From Verrucomicrobiota bacterium (GTDB lineage: Bacteria > Verrucomicrobiota > Verrucomicrobiia > CAIQCK01): 64,000 nt of DNA. This document shows positions 7,668 through 17,954 of this stretch, piece by piece (the stretch's first letter is position 1; each line of letters begins with the position of its first letter). Below the pieces are notes generated by a model. It was not told the origin of the DNA. It saw nothing but the letters and a program-made list of their open reading frames with translations, and did not search any database. The position numbers and the translations under genes are program-made. The DNA is taken from assembly GCA_026397915.1 (NCBI GenBank), contig JAPLTX010000012.1:106253-170252 (forward strand), in the 5' to 3' direction.

Positions 7668-8579
7668 ATGCGCCGTCACACCGCATCCGGCCAAGCCAAG
7701 GCTTATTCGCTGGTTTACTCTTTTCCGGAATCATTACATCAGGACGGCCAAATCGGTGCTGCCGAGCCTGATTTCCAGAAATGGATGGACAACGTGCTCT
7801 TCGCCGACGTGGGCACGGCCTCTGATGAGTGTGATAATGACAGTCTGAGTGACGCGGAGCGGAAAGCGTGGCGGCTTTTTCATGATGCCATTCAAGCCAC
7901 AAGCAATCTGTTGGAACTCTACAAAACAGACCCCGGACTGTTTCATGATGTTGCAAGCCAGTTGTCTTTTCTTCCATGTCTCATGTCATGGCATCCCGAT
8001 GCGGAGCGGTTCAACCGGCGGCTTTTCGAAGCTTCCTGCCTCGGTTGGCAAAGCCTCTATGGCGAGTTGAGAGAGAACGCCGGGCATCTTGTGCGGCAGA
8101 CTTGGCCCGTCCGGTATGCCTACGCGATCATCTCGCTCATTGGATTGACGTTAGACAGCTACAGCGACCAGTTGCCGATTTGGGCCGAGAGCTACGGACA
8201 CGGCGTCAAACACCCATTCACACGCGAAGAAATTGAAGCTGCGCTCGCTAGAATGAACTGGAGCGCGGAAAAGAAACGGCGCATCCGTCGCGAGAATCAA
8301 GGGGCCTATCGAATCCTTCCGGCTTGGACCAAAGGTCTGGAAAAGATTCCCAGACCATTCGACAAGGACCACGTTCTCGACTACTGGCGCAAGGGCAAAG
8401 AAATCATCCTCGAAGAGATGCCGGATTTCCACATGCGGCCGGAATGGCGGGTTTATCACAGGCGGACATACAAGCTGGGGGTGAAAACAGGAGCCATCCA
8501 GCACGCGATCTTCAAAGACATCCTCCTAGCATTGAAAACAATTGCGGGAGCGAATAAGAAGCAGCGATCGAATTCGTAG
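7668..8579 (+). CDS. Hypothetical protein
   Basis: A 303-residue protein that I do not recognise. ATG at 7668 is 4 bases after the previous ORF; an upstream in-frame start at 7638 would overlap it. The N-terminal half is helical with a hydrophobic stretch (WPVRYAYAIISLIGLTL), and the C-terminal half is basic with the pattern FTREEIEAALARMNWSAEKKRRIRRENQ. No signal peptide or catalytic motif is evident. It sits in the accessory region after the HTH gene and may belong to the same unit. Confidence 0.55.
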   Translation: MRRHTASGQAKAYSLVYSFPESLHQDGQIGAAEPDFQKWMDNVLFADVGTASDECDNDSLSDAERKAWRLFHDAIQATSNLLELYKTDPGLFHDVASQLSFLPCLMSWHPDAERFNRRLFEASCLGWQSLYGELRENAGHLVRQTWPVRYAYAIISLIGLTLDSYSDQLPIWAESYGHGVKHPFTREEIEAALARMNWSAEKKRRIRRENQGAYRILPAWTKGLEKIPRPFDKDHVLDYWRKGKEIILEEMPDFHMRPEWRVYHRRTYKLGVKTGAIQHAIFKDILLALKTIAGANKKQRSNS

Positions 8580-8639
8580 CCACTGATAAGGGCGGGCGTT
8601 TGGGGAAAGACAGCGCACATTTTTCCCGAAAAGCGTGTT

Positions 8640-8668
8640 TTGATTTGCGTGTCCTTAAGGGTTAGACC
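8640..8668 (+). promoter_or_regulatory. Sigma-70-type promoter, probably leaderless
   Basis: TTGATT (8640-8645), a 17-bp spacer, TAGACC (8663-8668), and 6 bases to the ATG at 8675. The geometry is identical to the promoter before 6176. Confidence 0.6.
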
Positions 8669-8674
8669 GTCGCC

Positions 8675-8911
8675 ATGAGCATATTGGCTTTTGCCTCAAC
8701 CGGCATGGTGGCGGTGAATTCGACCGACCTACGGGCCGTCAGGTATGATGAGTGGAGCGGCACGCTGGTGATCGCGTTCCACAGCGGTGGTGTTTACGAA
8801 TACTACAACGTTCCGTATTCGGAATACGCCGGCCTGATGCGGGCTGATTCTCACGGCAGATATTTCCACGCGCACATCAAGGGCCATTATGACTACCGCC
8901 GGATCGGATGA
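8675..8911 (+). CDS. KTSC-domain protein
   Basis: A 78-residue protein almost wholly made of a KTSC domain: VNSTDLRAVRYDEWSGTLVIAF, then YEYYNVPYSEYAGLMRADSHG, with a terminal FHAHIKGHY. The domain is named for a Lys-Thr-Ser-Cys motif, but this copy reads VNST at that place. The role of such proteins is unclear; many lie near phage or RNA-processing genes. A leaderless-type promoter precedes it. Its end overlaps the next gene by 23 bases if that gene starts at 8889. Confidence 0.85.
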   Translation: MSILAFASTGMVAVNSTDLRAVRYDEWSGTLVIAFHSGGVYEYYNVPYSEYAGLMRADSHGRYFHAHIKGHYDYRRIG

Positions 8912-9455
8912 TTCGCCACGCGAGCCGAACGGATGGTTTGCGGAAGCGATGTCCGCTGTCCGCGAACTGGCGGCGGAAGCCGCTAAACTGAAAGAAGTCA
9001 ACGAGGAGCCTTTGACAGATGCGCTGGCGCAGTTGTTGACGGCCCACTACGCGCTGGCCATCAAGAACGCCATCCGACAAGCCGGCGGGAAACCGCTGGA
9101 TTTCAATACGCTGCGGGCGCTGTGCGAGGATGTGGCCACTCTGCGGCACGGCGATTACAGGGCGGCGCGGCTGAGGTTGGACCAGGAGAAGCTGCAATTG
9201 GCCCAGGAAGTGACTCGGGAGCGTGTGAAGAACGCTTTCGAAAAGTGGCTGAACGATCCGGAGGTTCGAAAGAGCTTTCGCCCCAAGATCAACGAGGATC
9301 GGGCACGCACGCTCATACTCGACCTTGTGGATCACGTGCTGTTAGGCACGCCGCGGCCGGATCTCTCTCCCCTCTGGGAAGAAGAGGACAACCACTCCAA
9401 AGGGCTTAAGCCAGAGACCATCCGGAAAATCGAGCAGGAACTGCGGCTGCTTTGA
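8889..9455 (+). CDS. Hypothetical protein, paralogue of 9514-10239
   Basis: A 188-residue, helical, charged protein. Its segment LTDALAQLLTAHYALA ... LCEDVATLRHGDYRAARLRL aligns with [16 protein letters not shown] ... [20 protein letters not shown] in the next gene. It lacks the N-terminal domain of that neighbour. ATG at 8949 is an alternative start that would avoid overlap with the KTSC gene. No catalytic motif is seen; function unknown. Confidence 0.65.
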   Translation: MTTAGSDDSPREPNGWFAEAMSAVRELAAEAAKLKEVNEEPLTDALAQLLTAHYALAIKNAIRQAGGKPLDFNTLRALCEDVATLRHGDYRAARLRLDQEKLQLAQEVTRERVKNAFEKWLNDPEVRKSFRPKINEDRARTLILDLVDHVLLGTPRPDLSPLWEEEDNHSKGLKPETIRKIEQELRLL

Positions 9456-9513
9456 TAAACGTCAGACTCACCATGACTCCACAACTCCAATACTCCAACG
9501 CCCCATTCCCCTC

Positions 9514-10239
9514 ATGAAAACACGCATCGGCAAAATCGCGCGGTTGCCGCGCGCCATCCGCAACCAACTCAACGCACGCTTGCACGACGGCGAGCAGGGC
9601 CAGCGGTTGATCGAGTGGCTCAACGCGCTGCCGGAGGTCCAGACGGTGCTGGCGGCCGAGTTCGAGGGCCGGCCCGTCAACGCGCAAAACTTCTCGGATT
9701 GGAAAAAGGGCGGCTACCGCGAATGGGTGCTTCAACAGGAGGCGCTGGAACTGGCCGAGCGTCTGGCCGAGGACGCGGTGGAGTTGCAGGCGGAGGGCCG
9801 TCCGCCGCTAACGGACACGCTGGCACTCTGGCTTGCGACGCGTTACGCCGTCGCTACGCGGGCCGTGTCCGCGCAGGATGGCCCGGAACAATGGCGGCAG
9901 TTGCGCGAGTTATGCGCGGACGTGGTGGATCTGCGCTGCGGCGACCACAGCGCGGAACGGCTGCGGTTGGAGCGCGAGCACTTGGAATTGCTGCGCGCGA
10001 AGGAACATGAAAGAACGGAAGAGGAGTTTTGGGAATGGGCGCGGAAAAATCGGGGGCAGATTTGCCAGGGGTTTGTCCCAGCCGAAGAGAGAATGAGGCG
10101 GATTCGGAAGAAACTATTCGGAACGTTGCCCGAAGATGCCGTTATTCCGGGCAACGGCCCGCTGCCCGCTGCTGTCGTCGGGCCGGCCGACCCGCCTCCG
10201 GCCGGAACGCCTGCTTCGATTCAAGGTGAATCAAGGTGA
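9514..10239 (+). CDS. Hypothetical DUF3486-like protein
   Basis: A 241-residue protein. The N-terminus ([23 protein letters not shown], then [11 protein letters not shown] and [13 protein letters not shown]) looks like the DNA-binding head of phage Mu gp27-type (DUF3486) proteins. The middle is paralogous to the preceding gene, and the tail is Pro/Ala-rich. Proteins of this layout are common in Verrucomicrobiota. I infer a phage-derived DNA-binding role, but no other phage gene is nearby. Good ORF; weak functional call. Confidence 0.6.
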   Translation: MKTRIGKIARLPRAIRNQLNARLHDGEQGQRLIEWLNALPEVQTVLAAEFEGRPVNAQNFSDWKKGGYREWVLQQEALELAERLAEDAVELQAEGRPPLTDTLALWLATRYAVATRAVSAQDGPEQWRQLRELCADVVDLRCGDHSAERLRLEREHLELLRAKEHERTEEEFWEWARKNRGQICQGFVPAEERMRRIRKKLFGTLPEDAVIPGNGPLPAAVVGPADPPPAGTPASIQGESR

Positions 10240-10411
10240 ATCAAGGCAGAGAGGAAAAATGATTTCACGCCAGCGCCGCCCAATCGCAAAAGCCTCGCGA
10301 CCGGTCAAGGTTTGCCGCAGCCTCGACCGCCGGTTCTCGAATTCCAATACCGCGCTAAACACCCCAAAGATTCCGCTTGCCATAGGGCGGCGCGCTTCGT
10401 TACATCTGTTC

Positions 10412-11974
10412 ATGGCAGCGAAACAAGCGGACAACCTCGACGGACAGTTCTTCCAGCCGGCGGACGAATTCTTCCCGGCCAACGCCAAGCTCGGCCTCAC
10501 GTTCGACGACGTGACTCTGGCCACGCAGTTCTCCGAAATCCTCCCGCGCGACACCGTGCTGGAGACGCGCCTCGCCGATGGACTGCACCTGAACATCCCC
10601 ATCGTCTCGGCGGACATGGACACCGTCACCGAGTCGCGCATGGCCATCGGCATGGCGCTCAACGGCGGCCTCGGCCTCATCCATTATAATATGCCGGAGC
10701 GCCAGCAGATCTCCGAGGTCAGCCGCGTGAAGAACGCCGTGCACGGCCTCATCCAGGAACCGATCAAGGTCGCGCCGGACCAGTTGATCGGCGAGGTGCT
10801 GGAGTTGATCGAGACGAAGCGGTTCGGCTTCCGCACATTCCCGGTGGTGGACACCAACGAAAAACTCATCGGCCTGCTCTCCGGCCACGTCGTCAAGCCG
10901 CGCTACGCGAAGCGCAAGGCCATCGAGGTGTTGACGCCGCGCGCCCAGGTCCAGACGATCAACAAGAAGCAGCTCGGCCGCGACCCGATCGCCGCCGCGG
11001 ACAAGTTTTTCACGGAACATCCCGGCATCCACAAACTGCTCGTGGTGGACGACGACGACCACCTGCGCGGGCTGTTCACGCTGGCCGATGTCGAGCGCAT
11101 CATGCAGGAGCGCATCGCGCAGTTCAAACCGGCCCGTGACGCGAACCACCGTCTCATCTGCGGCGCGGCGGTTTCCGCCACGCGCAACGCCTTCGGCGAA
11201 CTCGACCGCGAGCGCATCCTCAACCACGTCGGCGGGTTGGTCGAGCGCGGCGTGGACGCCGTCGCGGTTTCCACGGCGCACGGTTTCAGCAAAGGCGTCG
11301 GCGACGCGGTGCGGATGCTACGCGACGCGTTTCCAAAACTGGCGATCATCGCCGGCAACGTCACCAGCGCCGCGGGCGTGGAGTTTTTGGCGAAGGCCGG
11401 CGCGAGCATCGTCAAGGTCGGCCAGGGCCCCGGCTCCATCTGCACGACGCGGCTCGTGGCGGGCGTCGGCATCCCGCAGCTCACCGCGCTCTACATCACC
11501 TCGCGCGCCGCGAAGAAACTCGGCGTCACCATCATCGCCGATGGCGGCATCACCAAGTCCGGCGACATCGTCAAGGCGCTCACGCTGGCCAACGTCGTCA
11601 TGTGCGGCGGGTTGCTGGCCGGTTGCAGCGAAGCGCCCGGCGAGATCGTCGAGATCGGCGGCAAGCTCTACAAACAATACCGCGGCATGGGCAGTTTCGC
11701 GGCGATGAAGGCCGGCTCCGCCGCGCGTTACGGCCACGAGAAAGACACGGTCCGCAAGATCGCCGCCGAAGGCATCGAGGCGCTCAAGGAATCCGCCGGC
11801 TCCGTGGATCGCGTGCTGGCGACTCTCATCGGCGGCATCCAGTCCGGCCTCGGCTACCTCGGCGCCGCGAACCTCGCCCAGCTCAGCGAAAAGGCGCGTT
11901 ACATCCGCGTCAGCCCCGCCGGCATGAGAGAAGCCGCCCCGCACGACGTCGTGGAACTCAAGACCGGAGCTTGA
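10412..11974 (+). CDS. guaB: Inosine-5'-monophosphate dehydrogenase (divergent)
   Basis: A 520-residue TIM barrel with two inserted CBS domains (about residues 105-230). It would oxidise IMP to XMP in guanine nucleotide synthesis. The catalytic loop [10 protein letters not shown] carries C344; [11 protein letters not shown] and YRGMGS are the phosphate-binding and flap regions. Odd points: the usual DTAHG motif reads STAHG (S287), and the expected Pro-Tyr-Lys-Gly before the last barrel segment is replaced by ALKESAG. The open frame extends upstream to 10136, but only sequence after ATG 10412 resembles the family. Probably IMPDH; a GMP-reductase-like relative is the alternative. Confidence 0.88.
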   Translation: MAAKQADNLDGQFFQPADEFFPANAKLGLTFDDVTLATQFSEILPRDTVLETRLADGLHLNIPIVSADMDTVTESRMAIGMALNGGLGLIHYNMPERQQISEVSRVKNAVHGLIQEPIKVAPDQLIGEVLELIETKRFGFRTFPVVDTNEKLIGLLSGHVVKPRYAKRKAIEVLTPRAQVQTINKKQLGRDPIAAADKFFTEHPGIHKLLVVDDDDHLRGLFTLADVERIMQERIAQFKPARDANHRLICGAAVSATRNAFGELDRERILNHVGGLVERGVDAVAVSTAHGFSKGVGDAVRMLRDAFPKLAIIAGNVTSAAGVEFLAKAGASIVKVGQGPGSICTTRLVAGVGIPQLTALYITSRAAKKLGVTIIADGGITKSGDIVKALTLANVVMCGGLLAGCSEAPGEIVEIGGKLYKQYRGMGSFAAMKAGSAARYGHEKDTVRKIAAEGIEALKESAGSVDRVLATLIGGIQSGLGYLGAANLAQLSEKARYIRVSPAGMREAAPHDVVELKTGA

Positions 11975-11979
11975 AACAG

Positions 11980-12000
11980 CCGCGTCATTTCGTGACGCGG
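11980..12000. terminator. Hairpin terminator between convergent genes
   Basis: An 8-bp perfect stem ccgcgtca/tgacgcgg with a 5-nt loop sits 5 bases after the guaB stop and 7 bases before the end of the convergent AraC gene. There is no strong T-run, so termination is inferred from position and stem. Confidence 0.5.
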
Positions 12001-12007
12001 GCACTCT

Positions 12008-12904
12008 TCAACCAACACGCCTTTTGGCGCGGTCCGTGCTCGGCGACGCGCCATAGACGCGGCGGTAGAGACGGTTGAAGTGGGAGAGATGATTGAAGCC
12101 GGCGGCGTAGGCGATGGCGCTGATGGATTCGCCGCCACCCAACAACAGCCGCCGCGCGTGGTCGAGCCGCACGCGGTTCAGAAACTCCGTGAGAGTGCAA
12201 CCCGTGTAGCGCGGAAACTGCCGCTCGAAGGTCGCCTTGCTCATCGCCGCCAGTTGCAGCGCGTCGCGCAGCGGCAGCGGCTCGGCGTATTTCTCCAACA
12301 CGCGCCGGATGACGCGCTCGATGCCGGGTTGGTGGCGTTCGCCTTCGCGCACGCTGAACTGCATCCGCGAGAGCACGTGAGACTGCGACGACGGCAGCGC
12401 GGCGAGTTCCGACAGAACTTGCAGCAACATCCCCAATCGTCCGGCAGCGGACAGCCGCGGCATCTCCAGCAGCCGCGGCCCGATCCGCTTGCAGATCGCC
12501 GGCCCGAACACCAGCCCGCGCCGTGCGCGATCCCACAGCGGCGCGAGCAGCGCAAACTCAGGCAGCGCGCGCAGCGGATGGTCCAGCGGCCAGTGGAATT
12601 GCATCGAGATGCCCGTGGAGCGCCGCAGCCCTTGGACGCAATGCGGCAGGTGCGGCCCGAGCAGTTCCAGTTCCGGCCCGTTGAACCGCTCGATGTGGTC
12701 GCCCACAAGCCGCAGCCCGCTGCCGCGTTCGATGAACGTCAGCTCCATCTCGCGGTGCAGATGCCAGTAGTCGCCCGCGCCCTCGAACGGCACCACGCGC
12801 CCGTCGGCCGTGAACTGCTCCACCTCACGGAGATTGTCGCGCCAGCGATGCAGTCGGAACGACAGGCCCGCCAGCGGCGTGATGGTTTCGACGTGGATGG
12901 GCAT
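12008..12904 (-). CDS. AraC-family transcriptional regulator
   Basis: A 298-residue protein with an N-terminal cupin-like sensing domain (HLHREMELTFIERGSG near residue 48) and a C-terminal double helix-turn-helix (LQLAAMSKATFERQFPRYTG ... ISAIAYAAGFNHLSHFNRLYRRVYG). These regulators activate sugar or carbon-use genes on binding a small ligand. It starts 15 bases after the stop of the glutamate dehydrogenase on the same strand and is convergent with guaB. The target is unknown. Confidence 0.9.
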   Translation of the reverse strand: MPIHVETITPLAGLSFRLHRWRDNLREVEQFTADGRVVPFEGAGDYWHLHREMELTFIERGSGLRLVGDHIERFNGPELELLGPHLPHCVQGLRRSTGISMQFHWPLDHPLRALPEFALLAPLWDRARRGLVFGPAICKRIGPRLLEMPRLSAAGRLGMLLQVLSELAALPSSQSHVLSRMQFSVREGERHQPGIERVIRRVLEKYAEPLPLRDALQLAAMSKATFERQFPRYTGCTLTEFLNRVRLDHARRLLLGGGESISAIAYAAGFNHLSHFNRLYRRVYGASPSTDRAKRRVG

Positions 12905-12919
12905 GATGGCGCTTCGGAA

Positions 12920-15900
12920 TCAGAGCGTCGGGTAGTGGTGCGCTCCGCGGAGCAACTCTTTACACGCGGCGACCACGTCCGTCTGCAACCCGCGCTGCCA
13001 CTCCTCCCAACGAGCCGCGTGCCGGTAGAGCGCCATTGCAGCCAGCTTCTTGGTCACGATGGCGTCGCGATAAGCCTTCAACTCCGGCGTGTTCAACGTC
13101 CGGAGAATCTTCGCCATGCCGAGATGCTCCACAAGAACCGCCGGGATGTAAGCTCGCAACGCGCCGCTCACGATCTCCTTGTGGGCCAGGAGCAGTTGGA
13201 GTCTTCCTTGCAAGGCCGCCTGCAATGCAAACAACTCCTCGCTTGTGCGAGCCGAGAGCTTGTGGAGCGGTGTCTTTTCCTTGGCGTGGAGCGCCAGCAA
13301 CATCCGCGTCTCGGCGACGGCGTTGGCCGCGACGAGGTCGAGCACTTCGCGGATCAGCCGCGTCCGCGTCTTCGGGTTCTCGACTAGCACGCGCTCGTAG
13401 TCGTCGCCGAGCAGGAACGCCGTGAGCACTTCCGCGATGGCGCTGGAGGTCACACCGCCTTTGTTCGCGCTGGAGTCCTTGATTTGCAGGATCGCACTCT
13501 CGCGGGCGATGACGTCGCGCGCCGTGTCGTCGAAGAACACGTTGGCGCCCTCGACGATCACGCGCAGTTCGCGGAAGACCGCCAGGAAGTTCCGGACGTT
13601 GACGGCGTTGACGGTGTCCCTCAGCCCGCCACACGGCACGAAGGCCTGGATGTTCGCCGTGGCGACGCAATGGCGGCTGCGCGGGTCGGTAAGGAAGTTG
13701 CGATGGAAGAAGTTGCCGTCCTCGACGCGCGTCCCGTCCGGCAGCGTGAAGCGGCCCGGCGCGCGCAGCACGCGAAAGCCCCGCCGGCTGAGTTTCGCGG
13801 CGGGATACGCGAGGCTGTTGAGGCGCGGCTGCGTGTGCCGCGCGAAGGCGAGCTTCATCAGCTCCTTCTTGTCGAGGCCCTCCGGGTCGAACAGCACCGA
13901 GCCACCGTCCACGAGCAGGCAGATGCGGCCTTTGAACGACTGAATCTGGTTCGCGCCGAGGTCGCCGTCCGGGCCGCCGGTCATCATCAGGTTGACGTGT
14001 TCTTCCTTCAGACCGACATGGTCGAGCAACGTGCGCAGGCAGGCCATCACGCCCATCGTGGTCATGCCGCTCGTGCCGATCTTGTCGCCGAGCCGCGCGT
14101 AGATTTTCGCCGGGTCGCTGGTGACCAGTTTGGAAACGCCTTCGATCTGAAGTTCGGTGCCTTTTTCCCCGTGCGGCAGCAGGCCGAAGACGTGCCTGTC
14201 GCGCGTCAGCCCGTAAACGTCGTGTGGGATGCCGATGCTCTTGCCGGTGGTGATCGTCCGCCAGTGTTTGTAGCCGCGCTCGCGGGCGCGTTGCGCGACG
14301 GCGTCCATGAACGACGCGGTGCCTTCATCGGGGCCGAAGAAAATCATCTCCGGCTTGTCGAGGTAATCCACGATCTCCGCGGACGGCTGCACGAGGTCCA
14401 TCACGCCCTCGGTGAAATCGAACGTGGCGCTGAGGCCGTCACGGGCGTATTCGGGGTGCGGGACGATAACGGCCTTGGCGCCGCTCTCGGCGATGTCCTT
14501 GTGTTTGAGCCGCTGCGCCACCGGACCGAGCGCGTAGTTGAGCATGGGCATGTTGTCCAGCTCGGTGTCGTAGTTGCCTGGCGTGACGCGCACGAGCCGC
14601 ACGCCGCCGCGGGCGATGTCCTCGGCGCGCATGTGGGTGCCGACGGCGTAGAAGCCGACGACGAAGAACACGCCGTAAACCTTGCTGAGAAACGCGAGCG
14701 GGTCGAGGACGGTCGGCGCGAGGTCTTGAGCGTGTCGGTGACCAGCCGGCCCATGAACGTGAAGATGTCGCAGGCCGTCTTGTCGTCGAGAAACGCAATC
14801 GCCGCGCGGCGGTTGAACGCCTCCAGCGCCCTTGTCACGGTCCGGCCACTCGCGGCGGCCCGGCGGCGCGGGTTGAAGCGACGGCTGAAGAGTTCGTGAA
14901 GCTGCTTCAACAGGTCCGGTTGGCCAAGCATGGTGTTGAGGATGACCTTGCGGGTGTATTCGGCGCGATTGGAGTCGAAGACGCGCTTGGCCATCGCGTC
15001 GCGCAGGTCCGGCCGGCCCAATCCCTCCATGATGTCGCGGTCGGCGGGCAGGTCCTTGTGGATGAAGCTGTGGATGAACGCAAACGCGTTCAGCGAGAAG
15101 AAATATTCGTCCAGAGTCAGCACGCCGCCGACGTAGAGCTGATCCAACTCGTTCGGCTGGATCGCCAGCAACGACTGTAATTGGTCCAGCGCCTGCCGCA
15201 ATCGCGCCGCCGCCGGTTTGCCTTGCAGATAAAGTGAGCAGATGGACTCCATGCGGCCTACGGGATTGCGGAACGTTTCCCAATACGCCCGCCCCAACGT
15301 GATGCCGAGGTCGCCCATCATCCTGCGGATCACCGGCACGGTGGAGCGGTTGAAGTCCTCCCGGAACATGATCCGAGTCTCGCGCGTCCGTTCCGACTCC
15401 GTGACTTCGATCAGCGGAACCACGCTGTCGAGAGCGCGCCGGAGGAAATTTTCGTAGCGTTTGCGTGTCACCGGCGGCATCTGCTCGCTCGCCGTCGGCC
15501 CGGCAAACGCGAACGCCGACACGCCTGGTTCCAGTTCTGCGGTTTTCGGGCACGGATCGGGTCGGATGATGTAGGTGTAATACTGGTGATCGGGGCCGAA
15601 GTAATACTCCACACGGTGGCCGGCCATGACGGGATTGAGCACGACTTCCATGCGGTCGCGAGTCTGCGCGGTGGCGATGCGCACCTGCACGCCGCCGTCC
15701 ACATCGAACTGCACCTCCGAGACTGCCCCGCGCAGGACGAACTCGCCGTTCTCGCGCTGCATGTTCGTGCCGATGGCGCGAAGCACGCGCTTGAGGGCGT
15801 CCTTCGAGATGTGCCGGAAAAAATACGCCGGCAGCCCGAGCTGGGTCAGCAGGATGCGTGCGGCGTGGTTGACGCAGCCGGCGGTGAGCAGCCCTTCGTT

Positions 15901-16038
15901 GGACAACTCGATCACCGCCTCGTAGAGCAGATTCGGGTCCAAGCTGGTTTGTTGGGCGATCCGAAGGACCGAGTTCGGCTCCGGGTCGGCGGACACGGCC
16001 GGCCCGATGGTGGGGTTTGGGCTTCCAGACATTTTCAA
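12920..16038 (-). pseudogene. NAD-dependent glutamate dehydrogenase, frameshifted
   Basis: The gene reads in two frames. From 16038 down to about 14725 comes the N-terminal part (to FMGRLVTDTLK). From about 14730 down to 12920 comes the dehydrogenase core and C-terminus (DPLAFLSKVYGVFFVVGFYAVG, THMRAEDIARGGVRL, SGAKAVIVPHPEYARDG, MMTGGPDGDLGANQ, VEGANVFF). The join needs a minus-one type shift, and the normal linking segment also seems shortened, so a small deletion is likely. Together it is about 1,040 residues, the size of this large GDH class that converts glutamate to 2-oxoglutarate. The rest is well conserved, so decay is recent or the shift is a sequencing error. Confidence 0.8.
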
Positions 16039-16109
16039 CTCTCCGTGATGCTCGCGACTCTAACCGCGCGCAGGAACCCAAACAAGCTCGCATTCCACGC
16101 CGCCAGCGT

Positions 16110-17222
16110 GTGAAATCACCGCCCGTGACCGCGACGCGCCACTCGCCAACTCGCATCCGCTTCATCGAAGTGGAGCCGCTCGACATTCCATTGATCGCGC
16201 CGTTTGGCATTTCGAGCGGTGTGCAAGTGACGGCTAAAAACGTCCTCGTGACCGTCGAGTTGGCCGACGGCACGCGCGGCCACGGCGAGGCTGCGCCGTT
16301 CGCCGCCTACAATGGCGAGACGCAGGCCGGCGCGTTGCGTGTGCTCCGTCAGGCGCGCAATTGGTTGCCCGGCTGCAACGCCCGCACGTGGCGCTCGCTG
16401 GCTGCCGAGTTTCGCAGACGTGGAGGGCGGAATTGCGGCGCGGCGCAGTGCGCGTTCGAGACAGCGTTGCTTGATGCGCTCAAACGCCATGAGCGCGTGC
16501 CGCTCTGGCGTTATTTTGGCGGTGCCGGCACAACTCTCGAAACCGACATGACCGTGACCACCGGCTCGCCTGCCGAGGCCGCCGTCGCGGCGCGCGCCAT
16601 CGTCGGGCGCGGCATCCGTTCCATCAAAATGAAAATCGGCGGCCAGCGCGGTCCCGCTCATGATCTCGCGCGCATCGCAGCGGTGCACGAGGTCTCACCG
16701 GAATCGCCGCTCATCCTCGACGGCAACGCCGCCATCTCCCGTGCTGAAGCGCGGGAATTGGCACGTGGCATGAAGAAACTCCAGATCGTCCCCGCGTTGC
16801 TGGAGCAATGGCTCGCGAAGGAAGACCTCGACGGCATGCGCACGCTCGGCGAGGAAACCGGCTGGCTCGTCGCCGCCGACGAAAGCTGTTGTTCGGCGCG
16901 CGACGCTCAACGCATCGCCCGGAAACGGGCCGCACAGGTCATCAACATCAAATTCATGAAGGCCGGGATCGTCGCCGCGCTCGACATCGCCCGTGTCGCT
17001 CGCGCACACGACCTCAGCCTGATGATGGGCGGCAACATCGAGTCCATCCTCGCGATGACCGTCTCGGCCTGTTTTGCCACGGGGCTGGGTGGCTTCCGAT
17101 TTGCGGACCTCGACACGCCGCTGTTTATGGCGGAGAACCCCTTCCGCGGCGGCTACAAGTTGGATGGCGCGCGCATCTCCGTCGCCCGCATCACCGCCGG
17201 CCACGGTGTCACGCCGCGTTAG
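16110..17222 (+). CDS. Enolase-superfamily dipeptide epimerase (L-Ala-D/L-Glu type)
   Basis: About 370 residues with an enolase N-terminal cap (FGISSGVQVTAKNVLVTVEL) and a barrel carrying the KMK pair (K173, K175 in SIKMKIGG), the metal ligand regions LDGN and LLEQWLAKEDL, AADES, and the second-side lysine in NIKFMKAG. The muconate-lactonizing subgroup with KxK includes L-Ala-D/L-Glu epimerases used in murein peptide recycling. GTG 16110 is preferred because upstream codons overlap the start of the divergent GDH. Exact substrate unproven. Confidence 0.82.
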   Translation: MKSPPVTATRHSPTRIRFIEVEPLDIPLIAPFGISSGVQVTAKNVLVTVELADGTRGHGEAAPFAAYNGETQAGALRVLRQARNWLPGCNARTWRSLAAEFRRRGGRNCGAAQCAFETALLDALKRHERVPLWRYFGGAGTTLETDMTVTTGSPAEAAVAARAIVGRGIRSIKMKIGGQRGPAHDLARIAAVHEVSPESPLILDGNAAISRAEARELARGMKKLQIVPALLEQWLAKEDLDGMRTLGEETGWLVAADESCCSARDAQRIARKRAAQVINIKFMKAGIVAALDIARVARAHDLSLMMGGNIESILAMTVSACFATGLGGFRFADLDTPLFMAENPFRGGYKLDGARISVARITAGHGVTPR

Positions 17223-17228
17223 TCAGCG

Positions 17229-17954
17229 TTAGCGAAGGTATTTTGCCAGTCCGATGACGCCCACGCCGATAACCGTGACCAAGACGGCGAGGCGGAAGTT
17301 GCGCTCGTTGATCCGATCCTTCAGCCACACACCTAGATGCCCCGCCGCCAAAGCCGGCAGCAGTCCCGCCGCCGACAGCATTAGCAGGTGACTTTTCACC
17401 ATACCAAGCGAGGTGTAGCTCACAGCGGCAGTTGCCGCGAGACAGAGGAAGTAAGCCAGCAGTGAACTGCGGAAGACGTCTTTCGGCCACTCGCGCGACA
17501 GGCCATAAATGACCACCGGCGGGCCGGACTCGGAAATGCCACCACCGAGCACGCCGCTGAACAGGCCAATCGTCGGCTCGGTCAGCGGATGCGCCGGAAA
17601 CCGCACGCGCACGCGCGAGAGGAACAGGATGCCAAACACCAGTGTGATGATGCTGATGGCAGCGCCAATGAAGTGGACGGGCAGATGTTTGAGAGCGTAT
17701 GCGCCGATCGGCACGCCAGGCAGGCCACCGATGAGCAAGCCGCGCACGGAACGCCACTCGACGTGGCGGCGGCCTTCGCACACGAGGAAGATGTTCACCG
17801 CCAGCATCGTAAAGCAATACGCCGGCACCGCCTCGCGCGGCGACATGAAGAGCGCAAACAACGGGATGGCCACCAGCGAGCCGGCAAAGCCCACCGTGGA
17901 CTGCACCAGCATCCCGAGGCTCGCAATGGCCGCGAAGACGGCAAACTCCGTCAT
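17229..17954 (-). CDS. TauE/SafE-family sulfite/sulfonate exporter
   Basis: A 241-residue integral membrane protein with about seven to eight hydrophobic segments, including the family glycine-rich repeat patterns (GFAGSLVAIPLFALF near residue 23 and FSGVLGGGISESGPPVVIYG near residue 132). TauE/SafE proteins export sulfite, sulfoacetate or related anions. It is the last gene of the minus-strand operon and overlaps the RpiB-like gene by 4 bases. In this company it may export a C2 sulfonate end product (inference). Confidence 0.87.
   Translation of the reverse strand: MTEFAVFAAIASLGMLVQSTVGFAGSLVAIPLFALFMSPREAVPAYCFTMLAVNIFLVCEGRRHVEWRSVRGLLIGGLPGVPIGAYALKHLPVHFIGAAISIITLVFGILFLSRVRVRFPAHPLTEPTIGLFSGVLGGGISESGPPVVIYGLSREWPKDVFRSSLLAYFLCLAATAAVSYTSLGMVKSHLLMLSAAGLLPALAAGHLGVWLKDRINERNFRLAVLVTVIGVGVIGLAKYLR

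Noticed and set aside
8889..10239. Prophage remnant
   Set aside because: Only a DUF3486-like head is phage-like; no portal, terminase large subunit, integrase or tail genes are nearby.
10136..10411. N-terminal extension of guaB
   Set aside because: Overlaps the end of the preceding gene and has no IMPDH similarity; ATG 10412 fits the family.
12080..13387. 435-codon plus-strand open frame
   Set aside because: It lies opposite the AraC and glutamate dehydrogenase genes, which have clear families; the translation is low-complexity.
13484..14899. 471-codon plus-strand open frame
   Set aside because: Antisense to conserved glutamate dehydrogenase motifs; no family features of its own.
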